Assembly (NCBI RefSeq): GCF_000775285.1
Contig: NZ_JJML01000053.1
Location: 1-47,255, forward strand
Direction: 5' to 3'
DNA: 47,255 nucleotides
Origin: Neosynechococcus sphagnicola sy1
Lineage (GTDB): Bacteria; Cyanobacteriota; Cyanobacteriia; Neosynechococcales; Neosynechococcaceae
Below are positions 1-7,876 of the stretch, in pieces. The translations under genes and the position numbers were made by a program. Within the stretch, counting starts at the first letter, position 1. Each line of letters starts with the position of its first letter. The notes below the pieces were generated by a model. That model was not told the DNA's origin, did not search any database, and worked only from the letters and a program-made list of their open reading frames with translations.

Positions 1-335
1 TATCGGGGGAAATTTGGTGGGCGAATTTACCTGATCCAGTAGGTTCAGAGCCTGGATACCGCGTCCCGTTTTAGTCGTTCAAGATGATACCTTTACTCTA
101 AAGCCGTATCAATACAGTCATCGTTGTCATTATCACTTCAAATATTCAGTTGGCAGAAGCTCCAGGCAATGTATTGTTACCGCAAGGAGCAACAGGCTTG
201 TCTAGAGATTCAGTCGCTAATGTATCTCAAATTCTCACAGTCGATAAAACATTCTTGGTTGAATGTATTGGTTCCCTACCAAGCGGCTTGCAGGAGGAGA
301 TAGATGATGGACTACGAACAATCTTGTATCTGTAG
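1..335 (+). pseudogene. mazF: Broken mazF/pemK-type toxin gene, cut by the window edge
   Basis: The C-terminal part reads in one frame from about 110 to 335: NTVIVVIITSNIQLAEAPGN, then LLPQGATGLSRDSVANVSQ and a final IGSLPSGLQEEIDDGL region. This is the typical end of a MazF/PemK endoribonuclease. The N-terminal part reads in other frames: GEIWWANLPDPVGSEPGY (from about 6), then RPVLVVQDDTFT (from about 65). Joining them needs two frame changes, one near 60-65 and one near 100-112, so no single frame encodes the toxin here. The start codon and any mazE antitoxin lie outside the window. The stop is followed 8 nt later by an attC-like site, as expected for an integron cassette gene. Whether the two frameshifts are real or sequencing errors cannot be decided from this sequence. 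Confidence 0.8.
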
Positions 336-342
336 CAACGCC

Positions 343-429
343 AGCTAACAAGTCGCTGCACCGGAACGCTGCAAGTTGGTCGGTTGAGTATTCAAGGCCA
401 TCTGCGTCCGGTGAGCGGGAACGTTAGTC
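343..429 (+). other. attC-like integron recombination site 1
   Basis: An 87-bp site lies just after the mazF stop. It opens with AGCTAAC (343-349, one mismatch to RYYYAAC) and closes with GTTAGTC (423-429, one mismatch to GTTRRRY); the outer CTAAC/GTTAG pair is perfect. Inside, CACCGGAACGC (359-369) pairs with GCGTCCGGTG (404-413), leaving one unpaired A on the left arm. That bulged base is the hallmark of folded attC sites. The spacers between outer and inner arms are 9 nt on both sides, as in the second site at 5467. The gene upstream points into the site, as in a cassette. No integrase gene is visible. Confidence 0.75.
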
Positions 430-530
430 TGCTCAAGCATCAGTTGAGACTGTACCTTGAAGGACATCTGTTGGAATGCAAAATTCGGTAAGGCCAATCC
501 AACCAAGCTATGACTTGAGCCAGAGGATAA

Positions 531-673
531 GAGGATGTTTTAAAAGGGTAGGCTTTAGCCTCAAATACAACTCAGAGGCGCGATCGCAAACCCTGGAACC
601 CTGATTCTCTCGTATTAGCTTCTAGGTAGCTAGGGTGGTGAAACACACCCTGAAAGACTTTTAAAACATCCTC
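531..673. mobile_element. 143-bp MITE, copy 1
   Basis: Non-coding element with perfect 16-bp terminal inverted repeats GAGGATGTTTTAAAAG (531-546) and its complement (658-673), flanked by direct TAA (528-530 and 674-676). A TNA target duplication with GAG ends fits the IS5-family (IS1031-like) group; that assignment is inference, since no transposase is present. The sequence appears identical to the copy at 6300-6442. Its right end lies 33 bp before the TTG start of the NTPase gene, so it may supply or disrupt that gene's promoter. Confidence 0.9.
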
Positions 674-705
674 TAAGATACAAAGACTTTTGAATAAAGT
701 TATCC

Positions 706-3700
706 TTGAAAAAGAGTTTTGTCCCCTTGCTGTTCAACATGTCAGAGCAGGTATACGGTTGGAAACGGTTTTGGTGCCCTCGGTCAGGCAGCATAAATCT
801 AGCTGATGGGGGGTACCTGTACGATCCAGAGGGAGAATGGGGAAAGGCATATAACCCGGATTTAGTAATTTTTGAGACTATCTCTCACCTGCCATGCTTG
901 GCACTCTTAGGTGAATCGGGAATTGGCAAAACCCAGGCTCTAGAGATGGAGCGGAGTAAAATTGTTAGCAAAATTCAAGAACAAGGCGATCAGGTACTCT
1001 TTCTAGATCTGCGATCGTATGGAAGTGAAGACAGATTAGTTCTCAGCCTATTTGACAGCCCAGTATTTAAAGAATGGCAGACTGGCACTCACCGATTACA
1101 CATTTTCTTGGATAGCTTCGATGAATGCTTGCTACGAGTAGATACATTGGCAACACTTTTAGTCGATGAATTTAAACGCTACCACAATGAAGTTCACCGT
1201 TTGTGTTTACGTATCGCTTGTCGAACGGCTGTGTGGCCAGCAGTTCTGGAAGAAGGATTAAAAGAAATTTGGGGTGAAAATTCTGTGGGAGTCTATGAAC
1301 TTGCTCCGCTTCGGCGTATAGACGTTATCGAAGCCGCCAAAGCAGAGAGATGTTCTCCTGATGACTTTCTAAAGGAAGTTAACCAGAAGAATATTGTACC
1401 GCTGGCGATAAAACCAATCACTTTGAGATTTTTGCTGAATACTTACCATCGTCACGGTGGTCGATTCCCTCCTAATCAGAGGCTTCATGAGCTCTATCTT
1501 GAGGGGTGCAAGCTTCTCTGTGAGGTAATTAGTGAAAGCCGTCGGGCTTCAAACCAGAGGGGCAATCTCGATGTTGACCAACGTCTCATTGTTGCTGCCC
1601 GAATTGCGGCTATCACAATCTTTGCTAACCGTTTTGCTGTATGGACTGGAGTTGATCAGGGGAATGTACCCATCGAAGATGCCCTGCTTCAAAATTTATG
1701 TCACGGTTATGAAACTGCTAATGGAAGAGAATTTGAGATTACCAGAGTAGTCATCGAAGAAGTTTTAGATACTGGTTTGTTTTCATCTCGCGGGTTACAT
1801 CGGATGGGATGGGCGCACCAAACCTATGCTGAGTTTTTAGCTGCCTGGTATTTGGTGCAACATGAAATGCCTCTAGCTCAGATAACAGGATTAATCTTTT
1901 CATCTGAAGAACCAGATTGTAAGTTAATTCCTCAGCTTCATGAAACCGCTGCATGGATAGCCAGCATGAGGATGGATGTGTGTCAGGAGATTATTGAGAC
2001 GGATCCAGATGTGCTGTTACGCAGTGATATTCCTACAGATTCAGATCTCCGAGAAGCGATAGTAACCAACTTATTGATGCAATATGAACAGGAAAAGTTG
2101 TATGACTACGAGAGAAACCAGTACCGCAATTATGGAAAACTGAAGCATCCAGGTTTAGCTGCTCAATTACGTACATATCTTCAAGACCCTACTAAGCAGA
2201 TTAATGCAAGAGATACAGCGATCGACATTGCTGAAGTCTGCGAAGTTTCTGAGCTTCAAGAAGAGCTAGTGAACCTTGCTCTTGATTCATCGCAATCAAT
2301 TTACTTGAGAGTAAGCGCAGCTAAGGCTCTTTGCTCAATCGGTGATGCAGGTACAAGATTAAGACTGAAGCCTCTAGCTATTGAGCAGCTTCCAGAAGAT
2401 GAAGATGATCGGCTAAAAGGTTACGCATTACGGGCACTCTGGTCAGATCTTCTCACAGCAGAGGAGTTATTCAGTGTTCTTACCCGACCAAAAAAGAGAA
2501 ATTTTCTTGGATCTTACCAGATATTTATCGATCTTGAGTTAGTACCAAGACTTCAGCCAGATGATTTTGTAGTTGCCCTTAACTGGCTTGGAAATCAAGG
2601 TATTAGGTGCTTTGGATATCTCTTTGAAAAGCTTGGGAATGCCATTCTCTTAAAGGCATGGGAAAATCTTGAGCTGCCTGGAATAGCAGAAAATTTTACT
2701 AGAGTAGCTCTAGTACAGTGGAAAGAGCATCAGAGAATCATTACTGATGATGACAAGCTACAACAACAATTTGCATCATCACTTCTGAACGATAGCGAAA
2801 AACGACATACACTAATCGAACAAGCAGTTTTAATCATTTCAGAAACTGAAGAAGATCCATATTTTCTTTTAAGTTCTTTGACCGAAAATATTCTCATTTC
2901 AGAAGATATTTTTTGGATGCTTGAAAAGCTTCAGAATTCTAATTTTGAAAAGGCTGAAAAGATCTGGTCTCAACTTCTTAAGTGGAGCTTTAACCGTCAA
3001 GATGTAAATCAAATAGATGCAATTGTTGTAGCTACTCAAACCAATAATAGTTTGCAAGAAGTTTTTGCATCTTACTTTGCGCCTATTGAGCTAAATTCAA
3101 TTCAAGCTGAAAAACTGAGATCTGATTATCTCAGAATGCAAGAAAGGCAACATCGTAGGCAAAACCCTCCCTTGCTAGATCCACCGCCCAGAGAACGAGT
3201 CCTCCAACTTTTAGAGAAGTTAGAATCTGGAGATTTATCTGCTTGGTGGCAACTTAATAGGGAAATGACTTTAAAACCTGATAGTCGGCGTTACATTAAT
3301 GAGCTTGAGTTAGGTTTGACTAAACTCAATGGATGGATGGAAGCTGACGAAGTAACTCAAAAAAGAATTATTGAAGGTGCAAAGAAATATATTCATCAGT
3401 ACACTGACGTAGCTTACGATTGGATAGGCACAAACACATATAACCGACCAGTACTAGCAGGTTGTAGAGCTTTTCAATTACTTCTGAAGGAAAGTCCAAA
3501 CTTTTTAGATAACCTCTCATCTGAAATATGGAAAAAGTGGGCACCTGTTATTATCGCTGCTCCCAGTAGTAATCAACATGAAGACCTCTATCTAGAAATA
3601 GTCAAATGCGCTTATGTAAATGCTCCCCAAGAATCTATCAATACATTGATAACGCTCATTGACAAAGAGAATCAGGAACATGACTATATATTTGTAATTA

Positions 3701-4764
3701 GTCGCTTTGATAAGTGTTGGGATGAACGATTGAAGTTAGCTTTGCTAGAAAAGGCTAAAGATCCTACACTGAAACCAAAATGTATTGGGCAACTACTCGA
3801 AGAGCTTCTAAAGCAAGGGTTAACTGAAGCTAGAGATTTTGCGAAGTCTCTAATTTCTTTTCCACTACCATTAGCTGAGAATGAGCGGGAAAAAGCTCTG
3901 ATTGCGGCTAGAGTGCTGGTTGAAAATTCAGATCCATCTAGCTGGTCATTCATCTGGGTATTCATCCAGCGAGATTCATCGTTTGGACGGGAAGTTTTTG
4001 AATTAGTTGCCTATCATTACTCGCACGGAATTCAATTAAATTTAACTGAAACACAATTGGCTGACTTATATATTTGGCTAGTGCATGAATATCCTTACGA
4101 TGAAGATCCTGATCATAGCAATGAGGTGATGGCGTACTCTGTGACAGCTAGAGACGGTATTGTGGATCTGAGAGGTGGTGTTTTATCGAAACTAAAAGAA
4201 CGAGGAACTCTTCAAGCATGTGCTGAAGTTCAACGCCTTATTCAGGAACTGCCTAGCATAACTTGGCTCACAAAAACGTTGATCGATGCCCAAGTAAATA
4301 TGCGGCGTAAAACCTGGCAACCGCCTCAACCAGAGCAGATCCTTCAACTTGTCAGTAGTCAGCTAAATGATCAAAATATGAACATTCAAACAGGAGTTCT
4401 GATTATGCAAGGAAATCTCAATTTTGGTGGATCTGTAGGTGCAGTTAATGTCAACAGCACTGTGCATGGAGATCAAATTGGTACACAACACAGTTATGCT
4501 TCAGAGCAAAATTTGGTAGAAGCTTTTTATGAAATTAAGCAGATTTTCAATCGACTTACTCAGACTTATCCGGCATCAACTGAATCTGAGCAGCAAATTG
4601 TTGTGGCAGAAGCAGTGAAGGAGGTGAAGCAAAATCCAACTTTGCTGAAGCGAGTGAAAGTTGGGGGGCAGGCATTTATCTTTGAAGCTGTTCAAAAAGC
4701 TTCAGATCAGTGGTGGGTTAGCCCATTTGTGAAAGCGATCGAAGTTGGAATTAAGGGAGAGTAA
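706..4764 (+). CDS. NACHT/STAND-type NTPase with long helical-repeat region
   Basis: A 1352-aa protein. Near the N-terminus is a P-loop, GESGIGKT (residues 69-76), followed by a Walker B strand, LHIFLDSFDE (131-140), and a sensor-like RIACRT. The later segment MGWAHQTYAEFLAAWYL matches the winged-helix end typical of NACHT modules. Residues of about 480-1200 look like alpha-helical HEAT-type repeats. A glycine/asparagine-rich linker (GNLNFGGSVGAVNVNS, then HGDQIGTQ) leads to a C-terminal helical domain, an arrangement I associate with cyanobacterial STAND proteins. No N-terminal effector domain precedes the P-loop. The start is TTG 706; ATG 739 (MSEQVYGW) is an equal alternative. vapBC follows after 30 nt on the same strand. 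Such NTPases often act as phage or stress sensors; a defence role here is inference. The gene is AT-richer than its surroundings, which suggests transfer. Confidence 0.85.
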   Translation: MKKSFVPLLFNMSEQVYGWKRFWCPRSGSINLADGGYLYDPEGEWGKAYNPDLVIFETISHLPCLALLGESGIGKTQALEMERSKIVSKIQEQGDQVLFLDLRSYGSEDRLVLSLFDSPVFKEWQTGTHRLHIFLDSFDECLLRVDTLATLLVDEFKRYHNEVHRLCLRIACRTAVWPAVLEEGLKEIWGENSVGVYELAPLRRIDVIEAAKAERCSPDDFLKEVNQKNIVPLAIKPITLRFLLNTYHRHGGRFPPNQRLHELYLEGCKLLCEVISESRRASNQRGNLDVDQRLIVAARIAAITIFANRFAVWTGVDQGNVPIEDALLQNLCHGYETANGREFEITRVVIEEVLDTGLFSSRGLHRMGWAHQTYAEFLAAWYLVQHEMPLAQITGLIFSSEEPDCKLIPQLHETAAWIASMRMDVCQEIIETDPDVLLRSDIPTDSDLREAIVTNLLMQYEQEKLYDYERNQYRNYGKLKHPGLAAQLRTYLQDPTKQINARDTAIDIAEVCEVSELQEELVNLALDSSQSIYLRVSAAKALCSIGDAGTRLRLKPLAIEQLPEDEDDRLKGYALRALWSDLLTAEELFSVLTRPKKRNFLGSYQIFIDLELVPRLQPDDFVVALNWLGNQGIRCFGYLFEKLGNAILLKAWENLELPGIAENFTRVALVQWKEHQRIITDDDKLQQQFASSLLNDSEKRHTLIEQAVLIISETEEDPYFLLSSLTENILISEDIFWMLEKLQNSNFEKAEKIWSQLLKWSFNRQDVNQIDAIVVATQTNNSLQEVFASYFAPIELNSIQAEKLRSDYLRMQERQHRRQNPPLLDPPPRERVLQLLEKLESGDLSAWWQLNREMTLKPDSRRYINELELGLTKLNGWMEADEVTQKRIIEGAKKYIHQYTDVAYDWIGTNTYNRPVLAGCRAFQLLLKESPNFLDNLSSEIWKKWAPVIIAAPSSNQHEDLYLEIVKCAYVNAPQESINTLITLIDKENQEHDYIFVISRFDKCWDERLKLALLEKAKDPTLKPKCIGQLLEELLKQGLTEARDFAKSLISFPLPLAENEREKALIAARVLVENSDPSSWSFIWVFIQRDSSFGREVFELVAYHYSHGIQLNLTETQLADLYIWLVHEYPYDEDPDHSNEVMAYSVTARDGIVDLRGGVLSKLKERGTLQACAEVQRLIQELPSITWLTKTLIDAQVNMRRKTWQPPQPEQILQLVSSQLNDQNMNIQTGVLIMQGNLNFGGSVGAVNVNSTVHGDQIGTQHSYASEQNLVEAFYEIKQIFNRLTQTYPASTESEQQIVVAEAVKEVKQNPTLLKRVKVGGQAFIFEAVQKASDQWWVSPFVKAIEVGIKGE

Positions 4765-4794
4765 AAAGTTGTATCTGATGATGACTGGAGATAA

Positions 4795-5040
4795 ATGATG
4801 CAAATTACGATTGACCTACCGCCAGATCTTGAACAAGATCTGATTCGTCAAGCAGCGCAATCAAATATTCCGCTTCAAACCTTAATTCTGCAAGTCTTAC
4901 GTCAAATGACTCAAATTCCCCGTATTTCCACTTCTTGGTGGTCGGAGGTTATATTGTCCTATGAAGGAATCCCTGACTTCCCTCCGTTTGAGTCCTATCG
5001 TGACGAACTCCTTCCACCCCCTGAGCCAGAGCTATTCTGA
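4795..5040 (+). CDS. Antitoxin partner of VapC (VapB-like)
   Basis: An 81-aa acidic protein. The N-terminus ITIDLPPDLEQDLIRQAAQS and following helices look like a ribbon-helix-helix or short DNA-binding antitoxin head. The C-terminal half is proline-rich and acidic (FPPFESYRDELLPPPEPE), the kind of disordered tail that wraps and blocks a PIN toxin. ATG 4795 and ATG 4798 are both possible; GGAG lies just upstream. The stop overlaps the vapC start by one base (TGATG at 5038-5042), so the two are translationally coupled. I do not recognise the exact antitoxin family; the role is inferred from position. Confidence 0.75.
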   Translation: MMQITIDLPPDLEQDLIRQAAQSNIPLQTLILQVLRQMTQIPRISTSWWSEVILSYEGIPDFPPFESYRDELLPPPEPELF

Positions 5041-5444
5041 TGCAATATTTACTCGATACTTGCGTCATCAGCGACTTCATCAAGGGTGAAGCTGGCACTA
5101 AAATCAGGCTCAAACAAACCCCACCTGTTGATATTGCTGTCTCGGCAATTACGGTCATGGAGTTACGCTACGGATTGGCACTCAATCCTCAACGTGCCCA
5201 GAAGGTTGAACCAGCGATCTCTAGCTTTCTGTCTTCTGTAACAATTCTCCCTTTCAGCACCGTAGAAGCAGAACAAGCGGCGCAAATTCGTGCTGTCCTT
5301 AAATCTCAAGGGCAGCCAATTGGTGCTTACGATGTCTTGATTGCGGCTACTGCGCTACAACATAACCTTCTCATGATCACAGCAAATCAAAGAGAATTCG
5401 ATCGAGTTCCTGGTCTACAGACCGAGAACTGGCGACAGCCCTAG
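5040..5444 (+). CDS. vapC: VapC-type PIN-domain toxin ribonuclease
   Basis: A 134-aa PIN-domain protein of normal VapC length. It starts MQYLLDTCVISDFIKG, with the first catalytic Asp in LLDTC, and carries the Glu of TVMELRYGL, the third acidic residue in GAYDVLIAATAL, and a last Asp in the NQREFDRVPGL tail. VapC toxins cut tRNA or rRNA when released from their antitoxin. It forms an overlapping pair with the gene at 4795. The stop is followed by the attC-like site at 5467, so vapC may be the terminal gene of a mobile cassette. The protein appears intact, with every expected motif present. Confidence 0.93.
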   Translation: MQYLLDTCVISDFIKGEAGTKIRLKQTPPVDIAVSAITVMELRYGLALNPQRAQKVEPAISSFLSSVTILPFSTVEAEQAAQIRAVLKSQGQPIGAYDVLIAATALQHNLLMITANQREFDRVPGLQTENWRQP

Positions 5445-5466
5445 AAAACTGGGCGAAGCGATCGCA

Positions 5467-5553
5467 GACTAACAACGCGATGGAGCGGACGGAGCGAGAG
5501 ATCAAGGTAGTGTGGCAGAAGTTACTAGCCGCCGCTCATTTTAGCCGTTAGGC
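5467..5553 (+). other. attC-like integron recombination site 2
   Basis: An 87-bp site 22 bp after vapC. The ends are GACTAAC (5467-5473, one mismatch to RYYYAAC) and GTTAGGC (5547-5553, a perfect GTTRRRY core). The inner arms GAGCGGACGG (5483-5492) and CCGCCGCTC (5529-5537) pair over 9 bp with a single bulged A. The spacers of 9 nt on each side match attC-like site 1 exactly, although the arm sequences differ. That is the attC pattern: conserved architecture with divergent sequence. The same stretch can be read as TNNAMERTEREIK, which resembles a transposase fragment, but the fold explains it better. Confidence 0.8.
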
Positions 5554-5592
5554 CTCAGCCTCAGATTCACCATTCTTAAGTTTGGAGAGGTC

Positions 5593-6213
5593 ATGCCCTT
5601 CCTTGAGTCACTTCACTCTGCAGTTCAGTCCCATACTGGCCAGTTTTCGTGCAGCGAAATCAATAGGGAGGAGAACACCAAGGTTGTTCACTTCCGCCAT
5701 GTTGGTCTCCCTCCAGACGCCGGCCTAGTGATACCCAAAATTCAAGGCCTTGAGGAGTTCTACGGAACCTATTCCCAACTTACCTTGTACTTTGAGGAGG
5801 AAAGCGGAGACGCAGCCTACTTCATTGCCAGCCCGTCGCAATGGGAGGAACTAAATAGCGACTTTAGGCCTTGGCTCGACGTGATCGATGAAGAAGAGGT
5901 AGATGAGTTCTTGCCCAATTGGATCAACGACTGCATTGTGATTGGAGAGATACCGCGGAGCGGCAACTACCTACTGGTTCCGACAGTTGGCTCGGATGCG
6001 GGAAAGGTCTTCGAGTTCGAGCACGACGGCTTCGAATTCCTTGAGCTGGGACTCAGTCTTCCGGACTTCGTCGCAAGAACGTTAGACCTTGACTCTGGTC
6101 GACTTACCGCGATCGCGAGCCATATACGGTTCATAACGCCAACCGAGAATCGTCAGTGGTGGATCGAAGAGTTGCGAGACAACCGTGGCAACGTCATCTG
6201 CAGTGAGGCCTAA
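5593..6213 (+). CDS. SUKH-superfamily (SMI1/KNR4) protein
   Basis: A 206-aa acidic protein. The N-terminal third contains GLPPDAGLVIPKIQGLEEFY. The later segment GNYLLVPTVGSDAGKVFEFE, then DGFEFLELGLSLPDFV, is the characteristic core of SUKH/SMI1-KNR4 domains, which often serve as immunity proteins against contact-dependent or polymorphic toxins. No toxin partner is adjacent, so it may be an orphan immunity gene, as is common in integron cassettes. GAGAGG lies upstream of ATG 5593. The start lies 40 nt after one attC-like site, and the stop codon TAA sits inside the first box of the next one (6208-6244). The G+C content looks higher than in the NTPase gene upstream, consistent with a separate origin. 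Confidence 0.75.
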   Translation: MPFLESLHSAVQSHTGQFSCSEINREENTKVVHFRHVGLPPDAGLVIPKIQGLEEFYGTYSQLTLYFEEESGDAAYFIASPSQWEELNSDFRPWLDVIDEEEVDEFLPNWINDCIVIGEIPRSGNYLLVPTVGSDAGKVFEFEHDGFEFLELGLSLPDFVARTLDLDSGRLTAIASHIRFITPTENRQWWIEELRDNRGNVICSEA

Positions 6214-6244
6214 CCCCTCGCTCCGCTTACCTCGAACGTTAGCC
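6208..6244 (+). other. Truncated attC-like site 3
   Basis: A perfect RYYYAAC box, GCCTAAC (6208-6214), overlaps the SUKH stop codon. Its partner GTTAGCC (6238-6244) has one mismatch to GTTRRRY. The flanking blocks CCCCTCGCT and CCGCTTACCTCGAAC look like the outer and right-arm parts of common attC sites, but the left inner arm and central loop are missing, leaving only 37 bp. It is probably a deletion product and poorly active. Its position directly at the stop is what the last cassette would show. Confidence 0.6.
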
Positions 6245-6299
6245 CTCTGAGTTATCTGTGGGACGTAGATGGAAAGCTATCTCTAGGTTTGCGAGGTAA

Positions 6300-6442
6300 G
6301 AGGATGTTTTAAAAGGGTAGGCTTTAGCCTCAAATACAACTCAGAGGCGCGATCGCAAACCCTGGAACCCTGATTCTCTCGTATTAGCTTCTAGGTAGCT
6401 AGGGTGGTGAAACACACCCTGAAAGACTTTTAAAACATCCTC
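6300..6442. mobile_element. 143-bp MITE, copy 2
   Basis: Same length, orientation and, by eye, same sequence as the copy at 531-673, with GAGGATGTTTTAAAAG terminal inverted repeats and TAA on both sides (6297-6299 and 6443-6445). Together the two copies bracket the NTPase, vapBC and SUKH genes as direct repeats. Confidence 0.9.
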
Positions 6443-6757
6443 TAAGTGATTCACAAGCCTTGGTTCAGAACACGATCGGAATATCTATTGATGGGGTGAG
6501 GTTGTAAAAAATATATCCAGGTAGAATTTGCCTATGAAAAATCGAAGTAGATCCGGCTTTCGGACGCGCCTGTTAGGTAGTGGTCTGTCGAGATTTCTTT
6601 GATGGGGTGAAAACCCTCATAAAATACTCCTCCATCGCTAGACCTACCTCTGGCCGTTGCAGCTAAATCCCTGAAACCCGGATGATTTTGAGAATCTTAG
6701 TGTATAGTCTTTTCGGAACGTAAATACACCGATAGAGTTCCTACAAAATAAAATCTG
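6443..6757. other. Intergenic stretch before the TauE/SafE gene
   Basis: No open frame or RNA gene is recognised in these 315 bases. A lone GTTAGGT near 6570 matches the attC core consensus, but no partner box or paired arms were found. AT-rich sequence just before 6758 probably carries the promoter of the following gene. Confidence 0.4.
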
Positions 6758-7129
6758 ATGTTCAATATTTTTCTGCCATTGCTGCTGATTGGTCTGGTAG
6801 CTGGGATAGCTGGGGGTATGTTTGGGATTGGTGGTGGGGCGATCATGGTGCCCGCGATGGTGCTGCTAATGGGGATGGATCAAAAACTAGCGACGGGGAC
6901 TTCTCTCGCCGCGCAAATTTTGCCCATTGGCCTCTTGGGAGCGGTGGTCTACTATCGGGAAAATCATCTTAATCTTCGCGATGCTCTGTTGATTGCGGTT
7001 GGGTTGTTAGTGGGTAACTACTTCGGAGCTTTGTTTGCGAATCAAACCTTTATCACCAGTGAACTGTTGAAAAAGCTCTACGGATTTTTCCTCCTAGCAA
7101 TTGGACTACGATATGTATTCTGGCGTTGA
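6758..7129 (+). CDS. TauE/SafE-family membrane permease, half-length
   Basis: A 123-aa membrane protein with about four hydrophobic helices. The N-terminal GLVAGIAGGMFGIGGGAIMV is the signature of the TauE/SafE (sulfite or anion exporter, DUF81) family. Normal members have two such halves in about 250 aa; this is a single half, a form that probably dimerises. It ends in GFFLLAIGLRYVFW, a natural repeat end, so it does not look truncated. The substrate cannot be inferred. The SH3b gene begins 11 nt downstream and may be co-transcribed. Confidence 0.85.
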   Translation: MFNIFLPLLLIGLVAGIAGGMFGIGGGAIMVPAMVLLMGMDQKLATGTSLAAQILPIGLLGAVVYYRENHLNLRDALLIAVGLLVGNYFGALFANQTFITSELLKKLYGFFLLAIGLRYVFWR

Positions 7130-7140
7130 GGCTAACCTCT

Positions 7141-7722
7141 ATGAACCGTTGGATCAGTTGGATTGGGCAGTGGCTAGGATTAATGGCAATAGCTGCCCCA
7201 GCAGCGATCGCGGCGGTACCTGTTGAGTTCACCCCGGCCTCATCGCCAACTCAACTGGCCAAGCAACTGGGTGTTGCCCAAACTGCCCAAACCTGTGGGT
7301 CGAGTTTCAGGCAGGTTAAAACCCCTGATGGCAGGTCTCTTAAACTGCGATCGCAGCCTCATACGGATGCCAAGATCCTGGGCGAGATTCCCAACGCCAC
7401 TCAGGTGCTGTTTAATCTCAGCAATCGGGATGGCAATTGGGCAGAAGTCACTATCCCAGGGGGGAAAACGGGTTGGGTGGCTACCCAATTTTTAGTGGAG
7501 CATCCTATCTCGACTCAAGTTCCGGCAAGCTTGCGGATCAGAACCCTAGATGGTGGCGCAGTGCATGTACGAGCCAGCCCGATCCCGAATGCAAAAGTCG
7601 TCAGCACCCTAGCCACTGGAACCGTTGTGCAATTTCGACAATCCATTGGCTACTGGACAAAGATCGTTGCCCCCCATGGGATCTCAGGTTTTGTGGACAA
7701 TCGCTTTCTTGTCTGCACCTAG
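7141..7722 (+). CDS. Secreted protein with two bacterial SH3 (SH3b) domains
   Basis: From ATG 7141 the protein has 193 aa. It starts with a signal peptide (MNRWISWIGQWLGLMAIAAP, likely cut after AIAA). Two SH3b domains follow: one with LKLRSQPHTDAKILGEIP and DGNWAEVTIPGGKTGWV, the second with VHVRASPIPNAKVVSTLATG and GYWTKIVAPHGISGFVDNRF. SH3b domains bind peptidoglycan peptides or other wall ligands, so a periplasmic wall-associated role is likely. An upstream TTG at 7126 would overlap the previous gene; ATG 7141 is preferred because it begins the signal peptide directly. Confidence 0.85.
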   Translation: MNRWISWIGQWLGLMAIAAPAAIAAVPVEFTPASSPTQLAKQLGVAQTAQTCGSSFRQVKTPDGRSLKLRSQPHTDAKILGEIPNATQVLFNLSNRDGNWAEVTIPGGKTGWVATQFLVEHPISTQVPASLRIRTLDGGAVHVRASPIPNAKVVSTLATGTVVQFRQSIGYWTKIVAPHGISGFVDNRFLVCT

Positions 7723-7876
7723 CAGCACGGGATTAAAACACCGTCAGAGCTTTCAAAATGAGGTACGGCTGGATTCCTAGCAGTAGGTATTCACCTGAGT
7801 GGGTTAACCATAATCTTCTAGTAATCCCCATCAAAATGATAGAGTGAACCTGTTAAAAAGCATGAACTTGACCTGT

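Noticed and set aside
5442-5552. Reading frame TNNAMERTEREIKVVWQK resembling an IS256/mutator transposase end
   Set aside because: The stretch folds as an attC-like site with paired arms, bulged A and a perfect core box; the similarity is short and probably chance.
6540-6580. Fourth attC-like core, GTTAGGT
   Set aside because: No partner RYYYAAC box or paired arms within a plausible distance.
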